64,000 nucleotides of DNA from Conus ventricosus (Eukaryota > Mollusca > Gastropoda > Neogastropoda > Conidae), in NCBI GenBank assembly GCA_018398815.1, contig CM031618.1, positions 46,389,752-46,453,751 of the forward strand, in the 5' to 3' direction. The translations under genes and the position numbers were made by a program. A model generated the notes under the pieces. It did no database searches. It saw only the letters and a program-made list of their open reading frames with translations, and was not told the origin of the DNA. Positions 11,091-37,696 of the stretch are shown piece by piece. Each line of letters opens with the position of its first letter. The first letter of the stretch is position 1.

Positions 11091-13512
11091 CTACACTCTA
11101 TTGTTCGGGGAATGGGAGTGGGAGCATGGTGGTGATGGTGGCAGCGGCAGCGGTGGTGTTGAGATAAAATGGAGTGAAGATGAGATATGTGATGAAAGTC
11201 TACGTGCAAAAGACATATCACCGTGACCTGGATGATGCATTTTTTTGTGTGCGTGTGTGTCCATTTCAAATCGCAGTTACGCACTACAGTTCTACATAGA
11301 TGTAACACAGCCAACGGCTTCACCGCACAGACGATAACACCTTCTTCTTCCTCGCCCACCACACAACATCCATCACCACTCCGGCCTTTTGACTTCCAGC
11401 CAAGCTGGCGCAGAGAGGTTAACAGAGATAGGCGTTGCACCTTGCACTGACAGTCCACGTGTAATTCTTCCCTCGAACAGTCTTCAACGGGGAGGAAGAG
11501 CTGTTTTAACGTGTGAACACTTATCTGCCGAGGTAAGCTCGACCATTTCTTTTCTTCTCTCATTTTCCATCATTCTTTTATGGCATCTCCCGTATCGCTC
11601 ATTCCGTTCATCTGTGTACTCAGCCACATCCAAGTTCGTCCTGACGCAGTTCTAGTGCCAGCAACCCAGAGGGAGCCATTAGTATCATGTCTTCATAAAG
11701 CAAGTCCAGCCCATGATCCTCAGGTCCAGCTACTAAGTCTAGCTGTCGACAGCTCGCTAGGGTTTAGTTCCAGACATTGATGGCATGCTTTGTAGAGTAA
11801 ATGGACCAGTCTGGGAGTTCCAGTACTGAGGGAGTCTTACCTGTTGCTGCTTTTACATGGAGAAAATTCAAATTATTACAAATTGCTTGACTACTCCGCT
11901 ATATCAGAATCCCACTCAGGCAGGAAGTTGGGTAAAAGGAATGAACAACAGGTAGTGCATGTCCAGAAACGAGAGTCAACAAACATCAGCAGAGTTCAGT
12001 ACAAACAGTTCATTGTATTGGGCACAGAAATGACAATGCCGCAGTCTAACATCAATGGCTGTACTTGAGCAAAGAAATTGTTTTAAAATATTCAAGATTT
12101 AAAAAAAAATCTTTAAAATCCTTCATCAATCATTAATGTCCCATGGAACATAACTGGCGTGGTGGACACTGTGTAGTTCTAATGGTCTAAGACTCCTGGG
12201 TTCAGCAATGCTTGAGACAGGTGAAAGGAGATTCTCTCCTTGGAGTTAATATCTGTGCATATGCCAGCCCCTCCCCTCCCTCCTCCCTTATTACACTTAA
12301 AATCGAGATATGATTGGGAACCCATGAAAAAAATTGACTTTTGCAAGCATCAGGCCATTAAGCATATATTGTGTGACTCACCCTAGGGCCTGTGAACCAG
12401 AGGCCGTAGCGGGGTGAGGCGGATGGAGGGGGGAGTGAAGGAGGGAGGGGAAGGAGAGTGAAAGGAAAGGGGAATACCACGCTGCTTGGACTGCACATCC
12501 AATTCGTTCAGGACAGCCGGTGGTTGGAGAGGGCTGGAGAAATTGACCTCTAGTTCTCAAAACATCATCATTTTGCAAGAGAAATGAAAACAAAACCTGC
12601 TTGCGCTTCGTTTCAGTATGCCTGAGGATGGGTGGGTGGAGGGGGAAGGGAGTCTGGGAGTGTCCTTCTTAGTTTTGCGGCTCGAAAGGGGACAGACAGA
12701 GACGGTTCCTTCCATAAAATACTAAGGAAAAAAGCAAGAAATAATGAACGGGCAGACGCACTGTTTCGCAGAAAATTCTGAGGTCTGGCTATGGACGTGA
12801 AAAACCAGAAATATGAAAACGGTTTATTTTTGTTTCGTGATGATGCCAGTTACAGTGATAGAATAGACGTCATCTTGGCAAGTGATGATGACAATAGAGA
12901 AGAATGTACGTTTTTTAAATTCTAAAGTAGTACTTATAGGTAGGTGTAAATTGACGTATATTTCTTTCACCAAACACGAAAACGGTCAACTTTTGACATA
13001 GACATGTGTTAAGATCGTTTTCACATGTTATACAAAGATTTTGTTTCATATTCTATCTCGTGGCCTGCATGCACTGGCTTCACTGAAGCCATTAAAGGAT
13101 AAAAAAAATGACATGAAACGTCAAAATTTTGGATGAAACAATTTTCAAGCATAATCATCACTATCCATGTTATAACAAAATGTACTATGTATCTAGTCAT
13201 GTATACTGCTACAAACATGTAAAACATGCGTAAATCTATAACTGCCAGCTCCGAAGTTAACAACACTACATGGTCCAGTCTGGAAAAAAAGGATGCAAGT
13301 ATAATCGTCTGATAAGGAGTCACGATTCCCACAGTTACTGCATATTTCTCAAGCCTTTTTGATGGCTGAAAAAAGGGACACAAACTGCTTAGTGCTAAAT
13401 CTTCACCCAGATTTGTATTGATATTGGCTCTTTATCGATTAGAAGTGAACATGTTGTCTGGAAGTTTCATAGTCAATTTGTATCTGTTAAGGAGATCCAA
13501 GATTCATCGAAG
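11090..13512. other. Region upstream of FMO copy A
   Basis: No gene is recognised. Part of it (11380-11560) is shared with duplicon B. It holds a GGT-rich patch near 11130-11160 and a G/A-rich patch near 12415-12480. The promoter of FMO copy A should lie in its 3' part, but I see no convincing TATA box or initiator. Confidence 0.6.
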
Positions 13513-28556
<15,044 letters not shown>

Positions 28557-29062
28557 AAAAACTGGTCTATAGCTACAGTACAGGGAAGCTGGACGATCAG
28601 TGAAAACTGAACCGTACAGAGCAGATGGTTCGCAGTCTGTAAGCAAGAAACAGACCTTTTGTATGAGTTTGGAAAGGAACAGGTTGTTGCAACTGACTTC
28701 AGACGCAGATGCTATTTATTCTAAGCAGAAGTTTGTTTACCAGATTACAGATCAAAATGCAGAATGTTTGTCATGCGATATTTTTCACGTTGTATTTAAC
28801 AGGTTTAATGCTTTTTAGAACCAAAAAATAAACTGCCTGTTTGCAGAGAAAGGGAGACTGACTGGCATCTCGTCTAAGTCTCCATCACTGCATGCATCTC
28901 TGAGAACTCTGCTTAACACTCCGACCACCGTTGTTGATGTTTTCATCCCACAGGCCCCGTGAAAGGGATATATTAAGAAAGGACATGCTGAGAACAGCTT
29001 CGATGTGCAGCGTCTGAACACATTGAAGCTCCTTGTCATCACCCTCATCATCCATGTCAATT
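28557..29062. other. Region 3' of FMO copy A
   Basis: Shared with 61052-61510 of duplicon B. It includes the probable 3' UTR up to the AATAAA near 28827. Confidence 0.6.
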
Positions 29063-29077
29063 AAGTTTGTTACAATC

Positions 29078-29449
29078 ACCAGCCGCCGTGGCGAAGTGGT
29101 TAGCGTCGCGGACTCCCGGCTGGGAGGTCGTGGGTTCGAATCCCATCAGAGGCATGTGGGTTTTTCTGCCCGACCGGCTCCCACCCAGAGTTGAGTTTGC
29201 TGCGGACTCAGTTGGGAAGACTGGGACCACAGTCGAGTTTCATCCACTTAATGATGCATTTCTGAGAGTGTTGCTCAAATTTCCTGACCAACACTGCAGG
29301 TGTCTGTATCTCTCGGGCCTGGTTGACGCCAGGATATATTATGAAAGGAAGCGTAGAGTACAGCCCTGTCATGTAGTCTCAGACCGAAATGGAAATCCGT
29401 AGCATCATCTTAATCATCCTCATTCCCATTGATCAGCATTAAAAAAAAA
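29078..29449 (+). mobile_element. tRNA-derived SINE
   Basis: 372 bp flanked by a 15-bp target duplication AAGTTTGTTACAATC (29063-29077 and 29450-29464). The head looks like a tRNA, with A-box TGGCGAAGTGG (29089-29099) and a perfect B-box GGTTCGAATCC (29133-29143), the internal RNA polymerase III promoter. A non-tRNA body and an A-run (29441-29449) follow. Duplicon B has the uninterrupted site near 61520. The body word ATTATGAAAGGAAG also occurs in duplicon B near 61443. Confidence 0.9.
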
Positions 29450-29464
29450 AAGTTTGTTACAATC

Positions 29465-30960
29465 TAAAATGGCGTGGACATACACCCGTCGCTCTCGAGC
29501 TGACCTCGGTGTTGTTTCTTTCCTCACGTCCACGGCTCCAGGAGCAACAATGAGGCTGCTAGACTGTTAAACGAAGAGAACAAACAGGTTACAGAACAAA
29601 GATAGGTGATTGCTCGTTTAATTTTTTTTTGCGGTCCCATCTTCTGTGCCACCTCATACGCATGGCACCCACGCCTCTAATTCCAAGCCGTCGTGCACAG
29701 CCACAGCCTGGCCGGGTCCACTACTGCCTAGGCATCTGCAATCCACTGGAGCAGCAAACGTCAAGTCGTCATGAGGCAACCCACCGGAGAAGACACTGCA
29801 CTGCTGCCGAGTGATTTTTTTTCTGTCCTTCGTTCCAGAGTTGTTTGTCCTGCCTGAGGAAGATCGATAGGTCGAAACGAATCGTCTTTTTGACAACTTG
29901 TTGGCTCTGTTCGTTCTTTTGTTACGCTCTTTCTTCACTCCTCACTTCTGACCCGCTGTCACGTTCCCTTCAAACCATTCACATGCTCTGGTTAGTTTGA
30001 GTCAAAGGTTTGCAGGCAGTGTTGACGGGTGGACTTGGTGGTACCATCAGGGACGCTCACTAACAATAGCTCTACATCAGAAGGGGATTAGTAGGGGGTG
30101 GGGTGGGGGTCCTGGCATGTTGATGCCTACGGGCAGCACTGGACACCAACGAAGTGACTCAGAAGCAGAGCAGTGTCTGTGTGGTGGGTTGGCTCACGAC
30201 GAACTGATATGATCTCTGACATAGGCGACAGATCTTGGTGTGGCTGTGTATCATGGGTCAAGGGAAGAAGCTTGGAAATGATGCCACTGTAAAGGCATGG
30301 CAGAAAGACAGCAAAACACCTCGAGCAAACAAACCTTGTTTGATAGAGCTACTAAGCTTTAACTCTCAACAGTTTTTTTTTGAGATTTTTGCATTTTGCG
30401 TGACGGATGTTCTTTTTTTTTTTCGTAACATTTGCGCATTTTATGTAAAATAGTAATATTTTTGTGATGAATGTGTTCTTCGGTTTTTTTAGGCGATATA
30501 TTACTTCAGATAACAAAAAATGTTGTTTTAAATACCATAATTCCGGGAAGAAAACCGTCGATCCCCGGTGATCGAAATTCAAGGGAAATAACTGGTCTTT
30601 TGTACCATTTTCATTATCTCAAATTTGTGTTACATTACAGCCAAAACAAGCATCCGCACTGCTTGCCGAAACTATAAAACCTGCATTATTCAAAGAAAGA
30701 AGGCTTAGTTGCTGCACAGATGATAAAATGCATGTAATATGGTTAAAAACAATAAATGATGTAATGGAATCACAGTGTACATTGACTCGCTCATATGTAA
30801 AAAAAGTTATGCACTTTTCAAATATACAGAGTTTATCACAAGGTGTATTCTGACTTGGTCATATTTGAAAGGGATACTGAATCTCTTAAAGCAACGTCAA
30901 GTCGCTCAGTTCGCGGATAAGGGACAAAAACATCGCTAGAAACATCGGTGGCTGGAGAGA
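29465..30960. other. Unannotated stretch with a hammerhead-like motif
   Basis: From about 29610 on this has no counterpart in duplicon B. It contains the motif described at 29846-29890 and several T-runs. No gene is recognised. Confidence 0.5.
29846..29890 (+). other. Hammerhead-like core motif, perhaps a Penelope-like element remnant
   Basis: CTGAGGA (29854-29860) and GAAAC (29874-29878) are separated by a possible 4-bp stem (GATC with GGTC, one wobble pair) and a GATA loop. Hammerhead ribozymes have CTGANGA, stem II and GAAA in this order, and they occur in Penelope-like elements. An extra A sits before stem II, so it may be inactive or a chance match. Similar but more degraded sequences lie at 19050-19085 and 56383-56412. 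Confidence 0.3.
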
Positions 30961-30965
30961 CTGTG

Positions 30966-31254
<289 letters not shown>

Positions 31255-31877
31255 TAAATCGCTTAAGATAAAAGATGTCAACTGACTTGAAATGGTTCCA
31301 GATTCCGTTTATATTTGGAATATTTTCTTTCAGTATCTTTTGAAGATGATTACAATTATTGAAGATCGTTTATGTAGCTTCATCTCGAGCTAATCGGGTC
31401 CCTTCAATACTTTGTGACATATGCAGGAAATCTGGCATTCGATTAGAAAGGTACACAGTCATCTAATACACAATTAAACGACAGCTGAGTCATTTTGGTA
31501 ATGACTCCCACATCAGGAAAAATACAACACTCAACTTCATTTTAATGTTTACCATGTCTTTCATTTTCTTTAAACCTTAGTTAAATAGAATATGAATAAA
31601 AATCACTGCTTTGCAAAGAGAACTGACTTATAGATATTGAACACGAAAAATACAATGCAAAACAAGTTAGTACATTAATGTACAATGTACATGGAATTTT
31701 TCGACACCGCTTCTGTAATATTCTCAGAATTATCCCGCAGATTGGTGTCCGTTTCTCTGTTTGTTGACACAGTGTGAGCAGCCGGCCTTTTAAGAAGTAA
31801 ATGCCAATTTGAAATAAAAGTGAACAAGTCATTCTATTGTGGAACCGCTCCTAGTCTGTTTATTCCACCGTCTCCCG

Positions 31878-31878
<1 letters not shown>
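31255..31878. other. Unannotated stretch
   Basis: AT-rich unique-looking sequence. I see nothing in it. Confidence 0.5.

Positions 31879-31968
<90 letters not shown>
31879..31968. repeat. CT microsatellite
   Basis: (CT)n of about 45 units with one CC interruption. Confidence 0.97.
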
Positions 31969-31971
<3 letters not shown>

Positions 31972-32307
31972 TCTGTAAAGGACATCTAATAATCATATCC
32001 ATATACACTTTGCCTTTCGTGTGTATATTTTTGATGATGTTCTTGCGTTGCTTTCAGAATTTGCCTCTGTGTATTATGAAAATGCCATTTATGACCATTC
32101 TTTTAAGGAACGAGTTAAGAAAACGTGACAAAATAAAGTACATTTTAAGAAAAAGAAGAGTGTTTTGTGGTGTGGTATTATTTTGCTGATTTTCTTGATT
32201 ACGACCAGAAATTTACAACATACAGGTGAACAACGGCAAATGAAATTTCTGTGTGTCTCTGGCGGAATTCCCCATTGAGCTCAGCATAATTTACCTAAAA
32301 GGTCTTC

Positions 32308-32490
32308 ATGAAATTCCCGAGAAATGTGCCAGCAGATAAAATGTGGGAAATTCAAGGCAAGGATTCAAACCACAATGCCAAGGACATATACGCTGATGAT
32401 TCAGACAAGGAATCTATGAAGGCTCTTGATACCGAGCTTCAAAACCTTCATTTGCCACCTGCAAGTGCAATGCAGAGATATGATGTTTGA
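32308..32490 (+). CDS. Unrecognised 60-codon open frame interrupted by LTR element 2
   Basis: The frame begins MKFPRNVPADKMWEIQGKD and ends SAMQRYDV. LTR element 2 inserted exactly at its last codon: the target duplication GATGT begins with the GAT codon, and the right-hand copy at 39299 continues as GATGTATAG, so the frame also ended there before the insertion. The mixed, low-bias composition looks like protein. I do not recognise it, and it may be the end of an older mobile-element gene. Confidence 0.3.
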   Translation: MKFPRNVPADKMWEIQGKDSNHNAKDIYADDSDKESMKALDTELQNLHLPPASAMQRYDV

Positions 32491-34080
32491 CGGGTCTCCG
32501 ACGTCCCCTCGTTATAAAAATATGATTTTCATATTCAGGGATGCAGGGGGTTATATAGACAGAAGTATTTACGCTTTCACAACCAAAATGCGCTCGCATA
32601 GGCACACGCACTCTGTCACTCACATCGGGCCCGCACAAAGGTGACGGGAAACCAATAACATTTCATAGAAAATAATCAACTTTTATTCAACTTGACTCCG
32701 AGCCCCCACCCGTCACTACAAACACAACTATCTGTATCATACAACAATGTAAACAGCATACAGACAATTTCATAAATCGCATCCCCTGTTCTTCAGTTAT
32801 TCTTACTTAGCCAGGAAGACAATATTCCATTATTCGTTTGCGCACTTATAACCTTAAGAGCAATAAAGCGTCCATAACTTGCCAGCATTCCTTGGTTGAC
32901 CGTCAGTTTCTCTCATCCACTGTACGACACGAGCTGAAGCTGCCACACTGTTGTGTCCTCCCGATGGCCAAATCCCAGTTGGGGGACACTGGCAACGTAG
33001 CTTGAGTCGCACCCCACACCGAGTTCTCCCGGACTCCCCACACTTCACCCTCTCCACGGAAAGGGCTCCTGTCGGCCTCTCCCACAGGTCTTCTCTGGCT
33101 GCAAACACCCCACCGTTGTCTGGCAGCTCCCTGTCTAGGCTCCAACAGGCTGTCACGTCTTGCTGTCGACGTCCCACACGGGAGACAATTCTTCTCGTCG
33201 TCGGCTCCGAGGCTACAGCAACCTCCACTGTCTTACGTCCCCACCCAGGAGACAACAAGGCGACAGCTAACCTCTGCTTCACGCTGTATTTTCTTGAGCC
33301 TCAGCAAGACGGGCGAGTTCACTTTCCCTAAAGTGAGTCACACACTTCCTGGTTTTCCAAGCGCCTTATATTCGTTCTCAAAGAAAGAGAGAACCGAGTT
33401 TAACTGGCTCAACCAATGGAATCACTGGCACACACACATCACACGATTTGTACCAATAAATCCCCAAGTTATTTTTATTCCACCAATGGAATCACTAGTC
33501 ACCTACACATACACACACACCACAGCTGCTAGCGCAACAAAGACTTGGGCACCCAGTGGTTAATGCATAACCTCTATTCAAACTCATGTTCGATTCCCCC
33601 AAGCTACCCATTGAACTAACAGCCTGGACCTCTTTACCAGCCATGACTGATGCTTCAAGTATTTACTACCTCTATAGACAACAAGGCGCAAACCACTCGA
33701 TAGGCCGCAGCCTTCCATTCATTCCTCAGAACAGGACGACTGAATGGTCGCTGTACTCTGCCGGCAGGCTGACGGTCACTACCGTGACGGTCACCTGACA
33801 CGATCGCCTTCCTTTCAGGCCCACGGGAGAGCCCAGTGAATAGCCAGTGCTCAAAGTGGACACTCTTCTCTACCAGGACTGGCAGGTCGCCAACTCCTTG
33901 TCACTATCCCTCGGACATGCGAAACACTCCCAGCACTCTCCCTCCTCAGTATACGACTCGGGGTATCCCCCCCTGGTGATGCCTGAATTCGCACACTTGA
34001 AGACCCAAGGAACGTGCTCTCAACACAGCAACTACCTTAATTTGCCTAAATGCTCGAGAACATTCGGCCGACTCATGACA
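32487..34080 (-). repeat. 3' LTR of LTR element 2
   Basis: 1594 bp, nearly identical to 37697-39298. It starts TTGACGGG (one base short of TGTGACGGG in the other LTR) and ends ACTCATGACA. Confidence 0.95.
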
Positions 34081-35470
34081 CCCCCGTACCTAAGAATTTG
34101 TTCCAATCAACATTTCCTCCAGGACGAATGTTCTCAGATTGGATAAAACAAACTCAATTGCATGGGTCGATTTAACAGTACTACCCCTATGCTTCAAGAC
34201 ATCACTTCCATCAACATCTCTAACATGGATAATGTATCCATTTAAAAATAATAATCAGTCAGATACTCCATTGAATCACTCAGTCATAAACGACTGTGCA
34301 CAACATTTAACTCTAAACTGGCTCACATTTAATCAAGAACTCTGCCCATTAGCGTTAGCTATCAGCATGTCCATACATGTTAATTAATCATTCCATTCAC
34401 TTCTTATATAGCACAACCCTGATTGACACAAGATCCAAATCCAGGAGTATGGCCTATTCTTGCTAATCAAGATTCAAATTTCAGGTGTGTGGCCCAGCCT
34501 ACTTAACATCAAAATCAAATTCAGGCGTGTAGCCACAATCCACAAAGACAACATTCAAATTCAGGCGTGTGCCCCAACCTACATAACATCAAAATCAAAT
34601 TCAGGCGTGTGGCCACAAACTGCTCACACGGTCTCACACACAATATGCAGATCAAGCATTTATCTTGATTTCACAACATAAGGACATTTTCACACTTCAC
34701 CGAGCTGTGACAAAACAACATGAGCAAACAGATATCAACCAGAAAATTCATAAATCACAACACGTGAGCATGCACTCAATCATAATGGCAATGAACCAAG
34801 CAACATCAACTGATTATCCATCAATCAAAAAATGAGAAATAAACATGAACATAGGCTCAACCCCGCCTATACTGGCAATCAAAATCAATAACACAACTGG
34901 CCAGCTACATTATTTACAGTAGCTCTCCGTAACAGATGACTGCTCACACCACCACCACAATCACAGCAGCCCGTAGGCATTGCTCCACCATTGTCCTACT
35001 TCTGTTGTTCCCACTACAACAGCAACACCCCTGGAGACATTACTCCAACCTTGCCTATCCTGCCCCTCTCATCTTGACCGCCGTTTGTGGCTCGCCAATA
35101 GTACTGGGGTAGATAGTTTGCGCATTCCAGGCTTTACAAGAGAGTCAGCGCACCATTCACACATTTTAGTCCTTAAAGGAGCGCGTGAAAATCTGCGCGA
35201 TCCTTTCTAGCCTGTCGCACCCATTCACTGCGACGACGATCATCTCCCTTTTCAAAATGTTATGAGATGATCCCTCACTCATCCTATCCGAACCGATTTT
35301 CCTTCTCTCTGAGGAAATTCCTTGGTTCGAATCCGCTCATGGCCTATGCCCATTATGATGAGCCTTATTTACTTTACCCTTTCCTGACACTGGATTGTCT
35401 GCTCCTGTGAGCTGACTGTCTTTGGCATTTCCTAACGATAGCTGGTCACCTCGACCTTCTTGCCATGCGT
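34081..35470. other. Internal 3' region of LTR element 2 without recognisable coding
   Basis: A short GGGGG polypurine tract on the minus strand touches the LTR. Near 34465-34615 there are four loose repeats with the word TTCAGGCGTGTGGCC, spaced about 45-50 bp. No integrase or reverse transcriptase motif is visible in any frame I examined. Confidence 0.6.
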
Positions 35471-35759
35471 TATTACTGCCTCCCTGGTCCCAAACCCAGC
35501 TGCTGGTTCCAGTTACTCTGTGGTCCATGTTGGCCCCGACCCTGAGGTCCGTCACCGTGGCTCCTTACATTTCTGACTGCCACGGCAACGCCAACAACTT
35601 TTTGAACCACCACTACGTCCACCATGGCCACGGCACCGCCACTACGGCCACCTTCATGGCCTACACTAGCTCTACTGCTAGCGGCGCCTGTGCACTCCAC
35701 CTGCGTTCTGTTTACTTTCCTACCCTGCACTGCCCTTGCTTTCCCCACTTGACTGGCAG

Positions 35760-36060
35760 CCTGGTTAGGCTTCGGGAGGATATACCTACCCCCTAACAAA
35801 GCTGGATAGGGAAGATTGTTTTGCACTGCTGCAGTGAGAGTACTCCTGACAAACTCTGACTCTACTTTGACATGGGCCAAAGGTAGCCGATTAATTCTTC
35901 CATCTGCATATCGCACGCAGGTGGTTTCCCCGGTATAGTCTGTCTCTCTGACAAAACGGGCTCTACCATTGCCGCTTAGAGTCAGTCCTGTGTCTAATAG
36001 CAGGTCACCGGCTTCCCGTTTACTACTGCCCTAGTTAGTTGGTGGTGGCACCCTGCCTTC
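35760..36060 (-). pseudogene. Retropepsin-like protease, LTR element 2
   Basis: The minus strand encodes GDLLLDTGLTLSG near 36015-35975 (catalytic DTG), followed by RFVRETDYTG and, near 35800, YPALLGGRYILP, where a LLG block is expected in this fold. The frame stays open for some distance after it. The position directly after the gag zinc knuckle fits. Confidence 0.7.
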
Positions 36061-36089
36061 CTGTTGAATTGTATCAACAGCAACAACGG

Positions 36090-37327
36090 ATGTATTCGCA
36101 CTCCGCTACATTCCTTGGCGATATGACCTCTCGCCCACATTTAAAACATGTGCGTTTCACCCTAACATTCTCTTGAGTCCCACTGTTGCCTTGGGATTAG
36201 AATACGTTTCTAACTGCGGTCTCGCCCTGTTTGTAGGGAGTCGGCGAATCACTCCCTGACTGTGTGGTCTGGGCATTACGGGACGACTGGTTCGATCCCT
36301 TCATCCAAATACGCTGATCTTGGGCAGATTCATACCTGTCTGCAACTTTCACTAATCCTCTAAACTTCCTAATTCTCTTCCGCCAAGAATACTGTGAGAT
36401 CCTTCCGACAAGTGGAGAGAATTTGCTCCTTAACGATCTCCTCCCTCAAAGATTCAAAAGTTTGTTCGATGTTCCCTAACCTTATCCATTTGTCAAAGAG
36501 TAGCCCTAAGCCGATTAAAGGAAACTGTACGTGCGTCTCACCTGATTTACGAACGGTTTCTCTGAACAATTTCCTATATCTATCGGCGGTTACTTGATAC
36601 CTCTGAAACAAAGCATCGCGCCAGACTCATAATCTGTCTGTTTTTCGGTGGTAAGCAGAAAAAAGCATCCTAGCTTTGGGTTGTCAGCAGCGCAGACAAA
36701 TTTGTGGCCCACCGTTCTTCGGGTAAGCCCTGATCTTTGGCAATCCTTTCAAATTGCGAAATGAAGTCTTCTAAATGGTCGGGATTATCATCGAACCTTG
36801 GCAATTGATCAAGGGACTGACATGTGGTGCAAAGTTCACTTGAGGTTTGCGTCCACGTCCGTTCTTTCTCCAATTTTAATTTTTCTAACTCAAACTGCCT
36901 TATCTTCTCTCTTTCTCTCTTTCTCTTTCCCGTTCTCTTTCTCTCTCCTCTCTTTCCCGTTCTCTCTCCTCTTTTCCGTTCTCTCTCCTCTTTTCCCGTC
37001 TTCTCTTCTCTCTCCTCTTTTTCCCGTTCTCTTTCTCTCTCCTCTTTTTCCCGTTCCCTTTCTCTCTCCTCTTTTTCCCGTTCCCTTTCTCTCTCCTTTT
37101 TTCCGTTCCCTTTCTCTTCCTCTTTTTCCCGTTCCTTTCTCGCTCCTCTTTTTCCCGTTCCCTTTCTCTCTCCTCTTTTTCCCATTCTCTTTCTCTCTCC
37201 TCTTTTTTCCCGTTCTCTTTCTCTCTCTTGCTTCCTTTGTTTTTTCGGGCCTCCATTCAGGGGCCAGTTTCTTTACATATGCTTTCAGTTCGGCCTTTAG
37301 TCTAAGCCTTTCTTCTATGAGGTCCAT
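36090..37327 (-). pseudogene. gag of LTR element 2 (charged repeat, SCAN-like capsid, zinc knuckle)
   Basis: Starts at the minus-strand ATG near 37327 (MDLIEERLRLKAELKAYVKK). A repeat rich in Lys, Arg and Glu (37250-36900, about 9 residues per unit) follows. Capsid coding is seen as LPRFDDNPDHLEDFISQFER (36800-36740), and then, after a frame break, REEIVKEQILSTCRKDLTVF near 36450-36390, which resembles SCAN-domain helices. A zinc knuckle CX2CX4HX4C with one frameshift lies near 36150-36105. In the family, gag forms the particle. Confidence 0.8.
36900..37250. repeat. 27-bp repeat within gag of LTR element 2
   Basis: Polypyrimidine on the plus strand, with units around CCTCTTTTTCCCGTTCC and TTTCTCTCT. 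It encodes the Lys/Arg/Glu repeat on the minus strand. A homopurine-homopyrimidine tract of this length could form triplex DNA. Confidence 0.85.
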
Positions 37328-37675
37328 CTTATTCGCGGACCCTTTGTCTCAGCCCCTCTTCAGTCGACATTTGAAGGCATCTAACCCTCGTCAGGCTAGT
37401 TAAGTTAAACCACAGTAACAAGCGAGATATCCACACGATCTTGTAAATAAGCGATCAATAGTTGTGCTACACACAATCAACCTCAACAGCAACCAAAATC
37501 AAGCAAGTTCAAATACAAGGCCCAGTCATGAAAAAAAAGATCAAAACAATCAACACATGACTAACGTCTTTCCCGAAAAGAAACACAATCTAGGTTTCCA
37601 CAATTATGACAGATTTCAAATCCTCTGCAATTGAACAAAACCAGAATCAAAATCACTTATGGCTCATTTATGTTC

Positions 37676-37693
37676 ATCCCGGACGAGCCCCCA
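37676..37693 (-). other. Primer-binding site, tRNA-Pro type, LTR element 2
   Basis: The minus strand reads TGGGGGCTCGTCCGGGAT, three bases inside the LTR, identical to the site of LTR element 1 although the LTRs of the two elements do not look related. Confidence 0.9.
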
Positions 37694-37696
37694 ATT

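Noticed and set aside
13021..13383. 120-codon minus-strand open frame just upstream of FMO copy A
   Set aside because: AT-rich DNA, no domain seen, not readable in duplicon B; likely chance.
29078..29150. A tRNA gene
   Set aside because: A- and B-boxes are present, but the acceptor ends do not pair convincingly, and the sequence continues into a SINE body with target duplication and A tail.
35310..35340. A second SINE or tRNA B-box (GGTTCGAATCC) inside LTR element 2
   Set aside because: There is no A-box at the right distance, and no SINE body, tail or target duplication.
36798..37403. Plus-strand Ser/Leu/Phe-rich open frames of 158-201 codons
   Set aside because: Antisense shadow of the Lys/Arg/Glu repeat of gag in LTR element 2.
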